A stretch of 64,000 nt of DNA from Triatoma infestans (Eukaryota > Arthropoda > Insecta > Hemiptera > Reduviidae), in the NCBI GenBank assembly GCA_011037195.1, contig JAAEAF010001082.1:62001-126000 (forward strand), given 5' to 3'. Positions 23,401 to 38,400 of the stretch are shown one piece after another. Position numbers and translations under genes: made by a program. Below the pieces are notes generated by a model. The model was not told the origin of the DNA. It saw only the letters and a list, made by a program, of their open reading frames with translations, and made no database searches. How positions within the stretch are numbered: the stretch's first letter is position 1; the number at the start of each line of letters is the position of its first letter.

Positions 23401-26400
23401 GTCAACAAGCTCTGGACCTAAAAGAAATAAAATTCAATCCTGCCAAATTATTGCTTAACAAGTCGATTGATACCGGATGTTGTAAATAATTAATTACTAA
23501 TAATTTTAATACTTCAAAATATGAATTAGAAACATAACATTTATCCTGATTGCGTCGTTTAGGCTTAAAATGGTGCATTTAGGCAAACCTAGCTCGGTTA
23601 CTTGCCCTCTATGTGATCACTGATTTTCACAAATATTTATCAATTGAATATTAATTTAATTATTAGATTTAAATTTTTAACAAATTTCGGAGGCTTGCAC
23701 ATATCTGACATCTTTTTTGCTAATATTACCGAGTCATAGGTGGCTGTGAATTCTAGAAATAAGGCCAGTGTTGTTTTATTAGAAGTGAAACCAAAATATA
23801 TATCTGAACCAATTGTAACTGTCAGTCATAAATAGTTCTGCCTTTTCTAAAATCATTCTGTCTTTTGCGCAACTTGTTATTAAATTCTAGTCACCACTAC
23901 ACTCCTCTGTTTAATAAATCTTTTCAAAGTTTTCATTACACATGACAATATTATGGGCCGTAAGGGTCGCAGTTTTCTCTCTGTGTTCTGTTTTAATATT
24001 GAACAGATTAATTTTTCCATTGATGAGGAAATTCACTGTTAACCCGCATTTCGTTAAATAAATCTAGTAACTTACATTTCACTGTTGATAGTAAATTAAA
24101 TATCATTGGGCAATACATTTTTTCTAAACTTAGTGCTGCATTAGAATTATTTATAGTAGCCCTGATTAGCTCATTTAGTAAAAGATTTCTCTGACATAGA
24201 TGTAATGTTGTGCGTATTCTTAAGATTCTTCTGTAAGTTGCCAATTGTTTCAATCTTATTTTGCAGAAATAATGAAGCTAGGTAGTTTATTTACAAAATC
24301 ATAAGTCCATTCTGTTATATATCTCATTCACAAAATGTATTTTATTCTAATTAATTCACATTCATATATATTTATACAAAAAAGAAACATATAGCATTAT
24401 TTTTCATGTATTGATATATTTATGATTGTGGGCAAATACAGTTACTGACCAAGAACTTCTTGTTTATACATCTAGTATTTAATAATTGCGACGAGGAAAA
24501 GTAAAAATACAGGTAAAGAACAAATCCAAGAATGTGTACAAAAAGAGTACTACAAAAAAAGTATTTATTTTGATGGAAATTTTTTAATATTAATACAATA
24601 AAACAATCAAATTGGGCTGGGCAGAATAAAATTTTTGAAATTAACTACCCAATTCCGGCTGGACAACTTACCAACAGAATATAAAGACATTTTTAAAAAT
24701 GGTATTGGACTTATACCAAAAGGATACTTGAGATTAATCGACAATGCAGAACCTATTTTCATCAAACCACGAGACAGATGCCTTACCTTATTCTATAATG
24801 AATAAAGTACTAATAAAGTTCCATAAATATTTATTATTATTTACATTAGAAGATTTTAATTTGGGTATTAAATATCTACTTGCTTTGTTGGGGTGGCTGG
24901 TTCCGCAAGCTGGAAAGTATCAGACATTTTCCGTGGTAGCCTGCTTCATTTTGTTGTCATCGACCGGTTTCGGGCGTTCGCCCATCTTCAGGATGCGTTT
25001 TTCAGACCACAGAAGATGACCACAAAATGAAGCAGGCTACCAAGGAAAATGTCTCTGATGATCTACTTGCTTTATTTAAGGCTAATAAAAGATCTTCATA
25101 AGTATTAGTAATAGCCTTTACATTAACCTTACATCTTTGAAATGTTGGTCGTTATCTTTTTTAAATTCCATTTGCATAAATTTTGTCTACTTATGTATTT
25201 ATTATCTTCCGTGTGTGATTTTAATAAAATAGGAACACGATTTCAGCCCACCGCATCATTAAAAATGCCCACGTAAATGTGGAGCTAAATGCTGGGAGCA
25301 AGTAGTGATTTGCCGATTTATCTGTTTGATTGCACTGCTGTCGATCAGCCACTTAAAAATACTAAGTTGTTATCCTGTACCGCTTCGAGTAAAAATAGCC
25401 CTCTGGTCACTGACTAGCAGCTAGCCCCCCCTACACCATATTGTGCACATTGATCTTCCCAGAATAAATAGTGAAGGTATACTTATGAAAAACAAGTCCC
25501 AATACGATATGTGATATTATTGTTAGGACTGTCATAAACAGAGAAAATACTCAAGGCACAATTATTTACTCTTTTGATACAATTGACATACTTACAAGCG
25601 TTAAGTTATTTAATCCTACAACCGATTAGGGTTTAAACCATATTTCACTAATCAAAGTTAGATTAATGTTTTTATTTCTATTTTCTTTTTTTAACTTTAT
25701 TGTTTAAGTTTGACAAAACATTTTTTGTTTAGTAAGTGGTTATTTTATATATAATTAAATTAAATGCAATGTAACATTTATATTTGATTAAAGTTGTATT
25801 ATTTGTGTATGTCATTTTCATGTTGGATAAATGCCATAAAATGTATTTTTTTAAAAGCAATAAATCTGATTTGATTTGATATTTTATACATTTTTCTGAG
25901 AGCATTGTTTCATGGGATTCTGAGATTGCTGAGAGTTTACACTTTTATCTAAAGTCCAATTTGTTCAAGTCGTAAGAAATTTGTTCTTTGTAAGCGGAGA
26001 ACTACCAGTGAAAGAAAATTTGTAGATTATTTAAGATTTGCAGCTATCTCTTGTTTGAGAAAAACGTAAATGGAAAATTTATAAAATATGAAGAAATCGT
26101 AAATCAACAATATATTATATTTTAATAAGTGTTGTTTCGAGTTTTTCTAACTACATCTAATGATCGAACATCTAATGAAAACAGTGTTTAATTTAGTTCA
26201 AATAAGTTGAATAAACATGTTGTAACATGACTTGGTATTGAAAAATATTGTAATCTGATTGAATGTTTAATTTGAAGGAAAAAATTGTAAAAATAGCTGG
26301 TGATTAAAGCCAAATACACTGAAACTAAAAAATCTTTGATGACCCTTTGATTTGAGTATTGGTATATTTACTTCGAAAATATATTGAAATAATTATAATA

Positions 26401-29400
26401 GTAAGTGTCTAATATTTAAGCTGAATGAGTTTAGAAATAAGGAAAATTTGTCAACGAAAAAATGTTTAAAAATAGCATACTAATTATAGGCAAAAAATAA
26501 AGAGTATACTAAAAAGGAATTTCATTAGAAATAAGAAAAGATATTACATAATATAAAGAAAGATAAAACATATTTGAGTATGATGAGTATGAAGCATACT
26601 TGATTGCAAAATAATTTCGTTTTTCAGACTTTAACAGTTAAGTTCCAAACGCAAAATAAATTGAAATTTCATAAAAACAAGAATAAAATAAACCCAATGA
26701 CCACCATAGATTAGGAAGGAAATAAAATTAAAGTTTCATCAAAAATAAAACAAGAATAAAAGCAATTAACGTTAAAAATAAAAAAAGGCTAAAATTTAGC
26801 ATTAAAATTTCAGGATATTTTTTTAAACAAATAAATCTTATGTTATTTTTAAAGTTATCATTCAATAAATATTCCATTTTATAATTCTTTTCGGAAGATG
26901 TTATATTTAGACAATAGTAATAGAAAAAAATGCAATAAATTCATGAAATCTTTCAAGTTTACAACAAATTATGGTAGAAACAAACCGAAAGGAATTAAGA
27001 AAAAATATTACTTCAAAGAATCAAAACTTAGAAAGATATATCAGTAGATGAAAATGTATAAAAGTGACACACTAGAATAAATCTTATATGTATAATGAAT
27101 GTTTTAAAATGTTACAATTCAGTTTTAATATATCTCAGTTAAATGTGAATTGGCCGGAAAATATGAAAGTGGTTCAAGTTTACAAATTTATTTCAATGTT
27201 TACAGTAAGTCTTGCATGATTTAAACTTTAATAATCTGTAACTATTTCTACAAAAAGATTCTAAAATAAAATTTTTATATGTAGAAATGTTTCATAGATT
27301 AGCGGTAACTTTGTTTACTTCGAAAACAAATATTTTTTTAAAAACTAAACATAGTCCTGGATACCGCCAAAGTGCACTGCCAGAGTTTACATTAACTCTG
27401 CATTCCTGCAGAAGTGTATGGGCTAACATGTTTCCTCCAATTTACCTTATCCCACAATCACTTTTCTCTCCAGTCTTACCGACCTTCCACTCCAAAAGGC
27501 GATGTCGCACTTAGAGGCTTTTGTGCGATTAGAGTACAAGTAGTCAGAGTAGGAAGAAAATATATTCTAGTGAATAGTAGTGAGAATTGAAAAACAAGAA
27601 TTCAACTTAACCAGCTAGAGGTTTTTACAAATCAATTCACTCAATTCAAATTCACAAATCGTTCATAGTAAGGATATAGGGCCGGCCGCCACTGCGTTGA
27701 GGCTAAAAACTTTGCTTAGAAGATAAACAGTAAGAGAATTTTAATAACTTTCTAATATTAGATTACTTAGTATTTCAAACTAAGAAGAGGATTGCATACA
27801 TCGCCTGCGAAAAAACATAATTAGGTCTTTAGTTCTTTAATCTTTCTCATACTGCCTCAGACAATACATGAGAAAAGGATTAAGTAAAGTAAACTCTCCA
27901 TTCTCAATAGTTTATTCTTCCAGTCTCAGGATCAACAAAATAATCCATAAAATGGCCGTAAAAAGTGAGAACAGCAATGGACTTAATATTTCGTCCTGGT
28001 TGTCTCCCTAAGGTTGGCAAAATCATAACCGATAAAGTTCTTTGGTGGTGCGATTCCTTAATTTATCCATTATCCGCAAAGTCAAGTTTTTATAACGTAG
28101 ATAAATTGCGATCTAAATAATTTGAATAATAGAGAGTGGTCCAATAATTTGTGAAATGGGAATGGTTATTCTCTGGAACTAATTAGGCGATTGAAAAAAC
28201 AATTTTATATGCTTTTTAGTGAATAATCGCAGCAGATTCACTATTTCTACAAAATAGTCACTTATATAATCCTATGCCTTTATTACGTCAAATTGTGAAT
28301 GGAACGTAATTAAACAAATCAATGTCAAGTTTTCAACAAAATAAAAATAAGGAAATCTTGTTACCACTAACCAAAAATTTTGTAGGTATATTTGGTTCAA
28401 AATGGTAAGAAGTTACACCGACTGCATTTTCCCACTTAGGATTTATGCTTCTTGACATATCCAAAGTAACTCTTTCAAAGGGAACTGATCTATTTCTCAT
28501 ATCATACCAAAGTATCTGAAAATAAATATTATTTAAAAATAGCACAATTGTATCAAGAAATTTCCTTAAAATAGTTACATTTCTGTAAAAGTACTGTTTC
28601 AATGTAGGTACAGAAAATTTAAGTTTTTTTGTTTTCCAATTAACAGACCTTAACTAAAACAGCTAATTAAGTGTAGTTCAAAGCTACCCTAAACAATGAT
28701 TTTTAACTGATTCCATTAGAGAGTTTTTCTTTTGGAAACTAATTCAATTGCTTAATAACTCATATGAAAGAAAATAAGATGAAATTCTTATTAAAAATAC
28801 TTGTTCGAAAATAAAAAGTTTGTTCCTTAAGAGGCAATTTATTCTGAAGAGAAATTAAAGCTTACAAATGTAACAATTCCGGCAACTGAAGACTACCTTG
28901 CTTGAAATGATAAATTCAAATTGGTATTGGGAAATATCAAAAAAATAATCTATTCATCAACAATTCAAGTTTTTATAATCACGTTTATGGGAAGCCAATT
29001 AAAATTTTATAAATTCTAGAAAGTATTATATTATGGCGTAATACTTCAATACTTTTTTATCATTTCAAGCATGGTAGACTCCGAGGTTGTCCGAATTGTT
29101 ACATTTATTAGCTCTAACTTCTCTTACAGAATAAATTTCCTTTTTAGTTTGAACATCTCTTTATTTCAAAGAAGTAATTACTAACAAGAAATCATATTTA
29201 TGAACTTTGCTTTTATTGATCAATTATTAAAGAAGCGCAAACCATTCAGTGAGGACATTTCTAGGAAATAAAATTCTTTATAATTGGTATTATAATTTTA
29301 ATATATGCTATAACTCTAACCTGACCATCTAGCGCTGCAGCTGTCAATTCATATCCTGTTATGGGGCTGCTCCACTGTATACAAGTTGGTATGTCAAAAA

Positions 29401-32400
29401 AAGTTCTCTTATCTGTTATCCAAACCGGCTGTGAATTTGTTCTTAAGTCCCATAAACCTACCTAAAGAAAATTTTTGTACTCTATGTTAAAACACTTATC
29501 ATGTTTCATTTTTTGTTTGGAATTATTTTGTTCTAATTAAACGACGAGAATATGTTATGTGAGAGTCATTTAAAGTAACGAGACAAATCACTGCAGCTCA
29601 AAAACGATTTATTTAATCCATACACAAACTTTGGCTACTTTTCACGTAGTCCCTAGCAACATCTATAACTTGTCCCATTGATCTAGTAATTTGTATACGC
29701 CTCTGGCATATCTTTGGGTTGATCTCGAAGCCACTTTTGCAACTGATTTTTAACTTCTTCATTGGAATGAAAATGGTTCCCACGTAAAGCCTCTTTAAGG
29801 GGTCCAAACAAATGGAAGTCCGATAGGGCGAGGTCTCCCCACCTCGAGCGGACTCGCCATTGGTAACTGAATTTATTTGAGGTTATGCTTACCAAATACT
29901 CTCGAACAGCTGAAGAGAAACTAAGTACAAAGATACCAGCTTGACGCACTGAAACTAGTATTGATTAAACAAACCGTTGCTGAGCTACAGCGATTTGTCT
30001 CTTACTTATTGAATGACCATCAGATAATAGTTTGTAAGCTTTTTTTTCTTTTTTTTTTAAAAAAAAATAGTCTTCCTGAGCCATTCACTAATCCACAGAT
30101 CATCAAATCGGGATTTGAAAAGAAAGTTATCAAAATCAGACATCTGAATGGATTTCTTTAATTAATGTTCTTCTATTCTCAATAAGAGCTCCATACTGTT
30201 CTGAAAATCACATTAGATTTTAACATTTGCTACCTTCGCTACCTAGGGCGCTACCAAGTGTAGCTTCCCACTTTTTATCACGATACTGGGTCAACATCGA
30301 CTTTGCCCTCACGGGAATCGAACCCTGAATTCTCGCACGAAAGCGAGTACGCTAGCCAGTACACCAACGCGTGAAGCCTTATTAATGAATTAAGCACTGG
30401 AACTAGATAGGTTAAACAATGGTACTGATGGTAGACGGGCAGAGAGACGTTCTGGAATGAGTATATATAACTTTGTCTAGACTGTTTAAACTGCTGTATA
30501 CGACTGTTTCTGTGTATCTCCGATTTAAGAAGGAATGTAATTAAAAACTGCCCTTATTTATGACTTGCTTACAGTAAGGGGGAGGGCTGCTTACAATGGA
30601 GTGGTCTAGTGATTTGTCTTACACTAACGGTTTCCTGTACCCTTTTACCTGTCAAAAGTCCAATTTTCACTAAACTAATATTTTAAAATATATTAAAAAT
30701 ATTTAACTTTCCTGTTTCTTGCTTCCATCACACCAGTGTGGAGGCCTACAGTCATTCGTATGCCGAACGGCCTTATTAGATTAATTGTGTAATAAGGCTG
30801 TGCGAATAGCTATTAATAAAATTTTTCGAATCTCTCTGGCCTGGAGTTTTTATCGACCATTGTGTAACATGCAGGATTTCCAAACACCACGGTCATAAGG
30901 GTTTATCGGAAACGAATTAAGAGGAATGAAGGGTATATTTATCCTTCTTATCTTTATATTTTAATCCTTCTAAAATATGACAATAATGTTAATTTTACTT
31001 CTTCTGTGAGAACAGTAAAGCAAATAATCCTTTATATTTATTTCATGTATATGCATATATATGAAATATATATATATATATATGAAATGTTATATGATTA
31101 TCAGAGATATTTTCCCTGATACTCAGTGTACCAATTAAATTTGCTCTGTGCAAGTCTGGGTTGTCACACTGTTTTGACGAAAGCATTCTGATGATGGGCA
31201 AGCGCCCGAAACCTGTCGATGATCACAAAAAGAAGCAGACTATTACGGAAAATATCTCTGATGCTTTCCAGCTCTGCGGGACCAACCATAGCAATAATGA
31301 TTATTTTTTAAATGTTAATTTTATATGAAATTAACCTGTCCATTTATGGTGCAAGCGGCAATTTCATTTGGTTCCATGTTATTAAATTCAATCGCCGTCA
31401 ACGGAGCTCCACCATCAAGAATAAATGATGGCATTAAAGTATTTCCTGTAATATCAAACTTAAAATATAACACCTTATATTTCTCGATTTTTTTTTTTTT
31501 TTAAAGAAGGCTGCATTACAGAGTGGCTAAAGCAAATCTATTTAAATTTAATAGTCGACTTGGTCTGATAGTAGAGTTCAAGAAGAGCGAATGTGCCCCG
31601 GATGATAATGACCTCGTAGATGGAGTAAAAAAAAATTGATAACGTGTAAAGTTTGGTTGCTAGGCTGTACTCGCTGCTGTAATAAGTAAATAGTTTGAAT
31701 CCTAGAGTTTTATTAATTATTGCAGCAATTTATTTTGAAGATTGATGACTGGTAAAAATCAAGAAAATATGTGCAGAAGATGACAAGCTGTTATTAAATA
31801 TTAAAAATGCAAGAAATATATAAGATTGTACGTTAACACTGGAAAATATAGTTCATGCAGAAATGAAAACCTATGCATGCTAAAATATGAAGTCCAAACT
31901 AACAGAGAAGCCGCTAGATTCGCATATGTAGGTCCTAAGTTTGGGTCCAGACAGTATAGCCTTTAGATTTTCTCCACCCTGGCGTCTTTACAGCTCACTA
32001 TCCAATACCGATGATGTGAACCCGGTGCTCTAACGAAAGAACATTGTCCGAAGGCCGGCAATGCACTGAGAAGGTTTCAGGCACCCATGGACACAGATTT
32101 TGACACGCTTTATTTAAAATAAAAAACTCTGATTAAAGTACTCAGCAACTACAAAATTCCTTAGGGAAAAAAGCGTCGGAAACATGGAATTAATGAAGAG
32201 TAGTAAAAACAGCATTTGAGATGGATTTTTGGCGCTGGAACAATAGTTTGAGAAATTAAGGAGTATGCAGATAACTAAATCTAAAATACTTCAAGATATA
32301 GAAATATGAGGTGTTCAGACGGAGAATGAACAAAGATCATTTGGCCAAAACCTTGAATCCCATTGGCAATGAGAAAAGAGAACGAACTCGTAAAAGGTGA

Positions 32401-35400
32401 ACAGAACAAATTAAGTAAATAATGGTACCAAGGGAGTGGATCTGCTAACGTGGATTGGTCAAGTATGAAAAGTGTTGTTAATTATTGTTAATTGTTGTTA
32501 AAAGTGTTGTATGAAATTATTAGTTAATAAATCGTAGATGGAGTAAAAAAAATCACGTTCTTCATAATAAATCAGTCCAAAAGTATCCTCAATATATGGC
32601 GATTTATGTCAGATTTTCGAGCCAGTACAGTTCATGCTATAGTAATATACGACAAAAATATATGATTTAAGGTTCAGTCAAATGTTCCGCCCAAGAAGGA
32701 GCCACATTTAGCGACTCTAAATACTTCACATGTCCCAATTCAGCTAACATCTGTAACGACATTCTAAAAGAAAATATATGCAACAATAAGATTTATTTAT
32801 GCAGAATTTGACGCAAACATAATTTTTCGAAAATAACAAATCATGCCTGATAAAACTAGAGGTCAGGAACGCAATATTATGGAGCAAGTAAACTCTCTAC
32901 ATGAACTTGATAAATTTACTCTGACGATGGATGAAAATCCGAAACCGAACAGAAATAAGAGATATAAGCATACTGTGACGGATAAAATACCAGACAATTA
33001 CTTTCTTTTACAGATGTAAGAGGAAATATTGCGAGTGCGTGCTCATCACACGTCCCATAATACAAACGGCCTTGGCTGTTCATTGGATGTTGCGAATTGG
33101 TATTAATATGGCTCTCCTTTCCTCAGGAGAACAAAAAAATCTACACCTAAGAAGACTTCCCCGACAGTCTTCAGGTCTGACTGCAATATCTTAAGATATC
33201 CCTGAACTTCAACTCCCCCAAGCATTCCCTTGAGGGTGTTGCCATCCCAGATATGCGAAACCTAATATTGGCGAAACGGAGGCACTGACATAAGAAGTGG
33301 TACACGGTTTCCCTGACTCCCTCATCACAATTTGACACAGTGGACTGGACGTCCTGCCTATTTTGTGTATGTAATTGGCTCCCCAGCCAAACTCAGAGAG
33401 AGAGAAAGATACTGGGGAGTAACAAAAGTCCATGCGTTTTTTTTCTCTTAATCCTCAACAGTACTTTACTAAATACTAGTTTACCAAAAGTTTCTTATTA
33501 GGTACACCTTTGACTTTCAGTTAATGTTCATATCAATTTGTGGAAAGATCTATGCGATTTGTGAGCTATTTAAGAAATTACCTATTTGAATCTAGAAATT
33601 TGGGCGATTTTGCATCACTACTTTGAAAAAGGCTACTGCCACAAACGAGTAGAGAGGGGAAGGCTCTGTACAGATCACAGGCTGCCCAGATCTGATTCAA
33701 AAAATTTGGAGAGTGTGATATGAGTCAACCAGAACGTTCTCTCTCCTTAGATTCAGCATTCTGGCGACAGCTATAGAGGTAAATTCTTGTACCAGTACCT
33801 GAAAACTTTCAGGTGAATTAGGTGGCTCCTACTCAACTACAAATCGCCACCTGTAAGCAGCCGCCGTAGTTCCCAGAAATTGCAGTAACATTTACATCAA
33901 TTTACGCCCCAACATGCCGCATGAAGAGTTGAAAACTATAATACTCTCTTCAAAATACAAGTGATTTTCGTTTCATTAAAAGGAATTATTAGTGGGTTTA
34001 CTTCGACAGCGAACAAACAAAAACAATGGATTTTCAGGCCAACCAGCTATACCGTCCCCCGTAGAGAAAGATTTGAGAAAAAAGAGATGCTGTGCGTGTG
34101 TGGTGGCTCTATGAGGGCATCATTCATTTTGAGTTAGTTTCTGATGGTCGTATGATTACAGCCGAAGTTTACACTACTCAGTTAGAATGCATACACTCCG
34201 TTTTGTTTGCAAAATACCTTTCTTGAGTTAATTGAAAAAGTCAAGAACATCACAAATATGCATGCTGCGGTGGATAAAATCCCAGAAAATATTGTTCTGT
34301 TAATTATAAACAATTTTAATTTATTTGTTATCTGTTTCAATTCATGATACATGATCAATATTGGACATTAGGCTTGCCTGAAAAAAAAAAAAAATAAAAA
34401 AGAAACAGGCATTTCTTTTATAATCCACGAGGATGGCCACAAATTTTGTCTGCACAGCACTAAATCACGAACATGATATAAAAATCTTTCAAATAAGATA
34501 TTTACTTCTTTTAAATAAGTAAAATGTGCTAATAATCCGTGTTAGCAAACACGTTTAGTGATAGTGGTAATATGTGGTAATAATCTATAATAATAGATGA
34601 GTTTGTACAAATAACTATTTACTTGACATCACAAAATAGGAGACAGTGTAAGAAATATCCATATTTACAAAACAGTATTGTATGCCCCAAAAATTAATTA
34701 CTTCCCAATCTTGTTATTTGACTTTATTCGGTAATTAATATTTCATATTAATAATTTCTGAAATCTATTTATTTATTAGTTCATAAACCCAGATCAATAT
34801 GGTCCAATTACATAAAGATCATTTGATGTATCTAAAAGTTGTAAACAACGTAAACAAACCAAAATTAAATCAATTTACATAAAGTAACAATAAGCTAATT
34901 TTTAGTTGGTAAGAGCATAAAATTTTCTAAATGACATGCCTGCCAATTTATTAATAATATCTCCAGCTCAATTACTCTACTGTAAGCTGCACTTGAAAAC
35001 AACAAATTTCACAAAAAGTTCCACTTTTAACCGGCAGAACTCGCGCTATGATATTTTCTCTCACGGTCAAAAAAAATGGGACTATTCGTTGTTTTGTTGG
35101 TATGACTGAGCACTGATGCGCTCTCTAGCTGAGTTTTGTTATCTTCAGGATTAGTTGCAACTAGTATCGGAGCGATTTGTCGTCACTGTGCTTGGTCAGT
35201 GGACTTTTGTTCGAGGCCTTGTTTCCTCTGTGTCGTCCAGTGTGAGACATTTTCTTATCACGCTAGTTAGCTTAATGTTTCTATTACACACTATATTTGT
35301 TGACGTGTTGGTTAACGAATACCAAATGTTATCCAGCATTGCGCACCCATCCATATATTCAACGAAAAGTAATAATATTTACTGTAAATTATAATCTACT

Positions 35401-38400
35401 AACTCATATTCCAAACATAACCAAATCTGTCATTATATTGTTCCCAGGGTAATGCTCGATGATTTGCATAGGCCGCTGCTATTACTTCTTCCTGTTCTGT
35501 TTCCCAAGACAGATCTACAATAGATCTAGGGGTTTTCCAAGGATCTTTAATTTGAGCTCTAATTAAGTAATCTGGTGCACCAAAACATTCTTCTTCCGCG
35601 TATTCCTCCAATGGTAATGCATATAAATTTATAAAAGATGAAGTAACCATGTAAGTTTCCATTACCTGAAATTAAAATTTAATTAGAAATATTTTAACTT
35701 TTAATTAAAGGAAACTTGAAGGAAGGAATTAGCTCAGTGGTTAGCGCAGGCTCCGGAGGCTGGACAGTGCACTGAGAAGGTTCCGAGCGCCAATAACCAT
35801 AGATATTGACGTGCCTTACATTAAAAATTAAAAAAAAAAAAAAAATTTAGAAGAACTTTATGAATATAAAAAGTTTCTACTTACTAACTGCTTTTTATAA
35901 GTTCTTCTTTTGTAAAATACTTAAATTTGGAAGGCACTGGAAGGAGTAAGCACTATGACTTCCATTATATCTTGTATTTGTAACAGAATTATTGCTGCTA
36001 ATTCAAACTAATTAAAATCTGAAACATTAAACTATTATTTTTGTCTTTAAAAAGTGAAAAATCAGTTAAAAGATAACTAATTGTTAATCAAAAACATAAT
36101 TTTGGAAAAAAAAATGATATTTTCTTGCTTAAAACAAAATGCCAGTACTTCTCCTTCCAAAAACCTGAAATATCTTATTTATTTCTAGAAACTTTTTGTT
36201 TTAAAATTCCTTAAAGATTTTTTTTTTTTATTTTCTCTTGCAATCGTGACGAAGATTCAATATCAAGTTTTAATCGGAAATATAAGTTTTAAGATTCCTA
36301 TGAGTCTGAAAAAGTGGTTTTTCAAATTGATATGTGTGTGTGTTTGGATGCGTTTCTGACTGTCTATACGTGTATGGACTCAAAAATGACCAACCGCAGA
36401 TCAAGGTTTAAACTTAATATTTTGTACAAGTTCTACCCAGTAGACCGACAATAGGATTTTGGTCAAAATGAGTCAACCGGAAGAACTGCTACTTTTATTG
36501 AATTTATTTTTTAAGTTTTTTTCGCTAAAAACTATTTCCTCGGGAATAATTAAGAGTTCTGGGATGCTTCCTGCGCTTTGCTACTTTAATATCTTATACC
36601 ACTTAACTACTTATATCATTATAAGAACTAATAATAAATAGCTAGCCAAAATTTCGAGCTTAAAGGAAATCGGTTTACAAGTTCACCATAATAAATATAA
36701 TTTTTCAACTAACCGTATATTATTCGACGTTTGTTTCTTTAAACTTGGTAAAGTAACTAACCCATATTAAATCTATCACTTTTATTTCGTACATATTTTA
36801 TGGAAAATTCATTTTATTGGGGTTCCGCGGGAACTAAGAAAGTTAAATCAACCTTTGAATTCTGATTTCAGTGTAAAGTGGTGTTAAACCGATACAATAT
36901 TACTTGTAATGGATCTACATGTCTTCCTTAGAGGTTGGCAATCTAAAAAGCATATATGGGCCTTGGAAGGAGAAGCTTAAAAAACGTCTCATTCAAAGGA
37001 CCCTCGTTCTGGCACTATCACACTTCCAACCAAGCCAATCTGTCACTTTGTTCTCACGCTCCTATATTCTTATAGGTCCTTGCAGAGCTCAATATTCTCA
37101 TTCAATAATAAGTGTCATTAAGTCTAACTTATCTCAACCTAAGTTTACTCTTCTTCAGTCCAACCTAAAATATCCACTATATTTGGTGGCATCAAATATG
37201 AATGTCGTACTTCAGCAAAAGGGAATATTATTAATATTTTACATTTTTTTTTATAAATTCTAGATTTTGTTCTATTTCCTATTGAGACATTGAAACATTT
37301 TATTGATTTTTTTTCTTACATTTTGATCAACTTTGCAAAGATTTTTACAATTTTGAATAATTTCATTAATTTTGTTTAGTGCTTGTTTTCTATTTTCCAT
37401 ACATTTACTATTTTCTTGTTCGTATCGACACTTTTATGAAAAGAACTGATATTATTAGAATTCTCAAAGAAAACAATCTCTCAAAAAGCGGCAATTTAAT
37501 TGTATTAAAACAGCGTCTATCGAAAATTGAAAAAAGAAAATCTTTTCACATATAACATCAGTGGTCAGTAAAAATTGTGGCAATCGAAGCAATCGCTTAC
37601 TTTTTATTAAACAATACTTGAACTGTAGAAATTTGGAAATGATGAATAATTTACCAGTGTTCGTTAGGTTACATAATTGTGGGCTTAAATACCTTTATTG
37701 ATAATTTAAACAATTAGTATTCTCACCGGTTAGACGGAAGCGGATAAATGGGAAATCAATAATTTTAAAACTTATGGGTACCGCAAAGATAACTTCGAAG
37801 TTTTCAAGCGAAAAGCAGTGTGGGAATAAGATAATTCTCACTTATAAAAATCACCACAGAGAATCTAATTAACAGATTAAAAAAAAAAACGAAACGAATC
37901 CAATAATTCTATTGCGACAAATAACAAATCTTCAAGAAAATCTGTCGGAAAACTTAGAGGCGTTTTCTCTTCAGAGTTAAACATATATCCACTTCGCTAT
38001 TGTTCAAACTCTAAAATAACTTTGTAGATAAATTAGCCACCTATGCATTTATAAAATTGCTTCCAACCTCTATAATAATACAAGTACAAATTAAACTGAT
38101 GAAAACTATAGATAAGGATGGCGTATGCAACAGCCTTCAGAGATATTCAAAATTCAGAACCGCAAGGGTTAAATATTTGTAATCAAACATTCCGATTCCT
38201 TTCCAGTCCAGTGATATAAAGACTGCAAAAAATTCGAGCACTAATTCATATTAAAATAGGTTCTACAGATATCAACAAAGCAGGGGCAAAATTAAATGAT
38301 AATTATACAAATTACTACAAATTAATATAATAGCAATAATAAAAATAATACTTTCAATAATAATAGTAGTAGGGAAGGGAATAGCTAAGTGGGTAGCGTA

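Noticed and set aside
30303..30378. Functional tRNA gene
   Set aside because: Acceptor arms pair poorly and extra repeat-like sequence follows, so SINE head or pseudogene is more likely.
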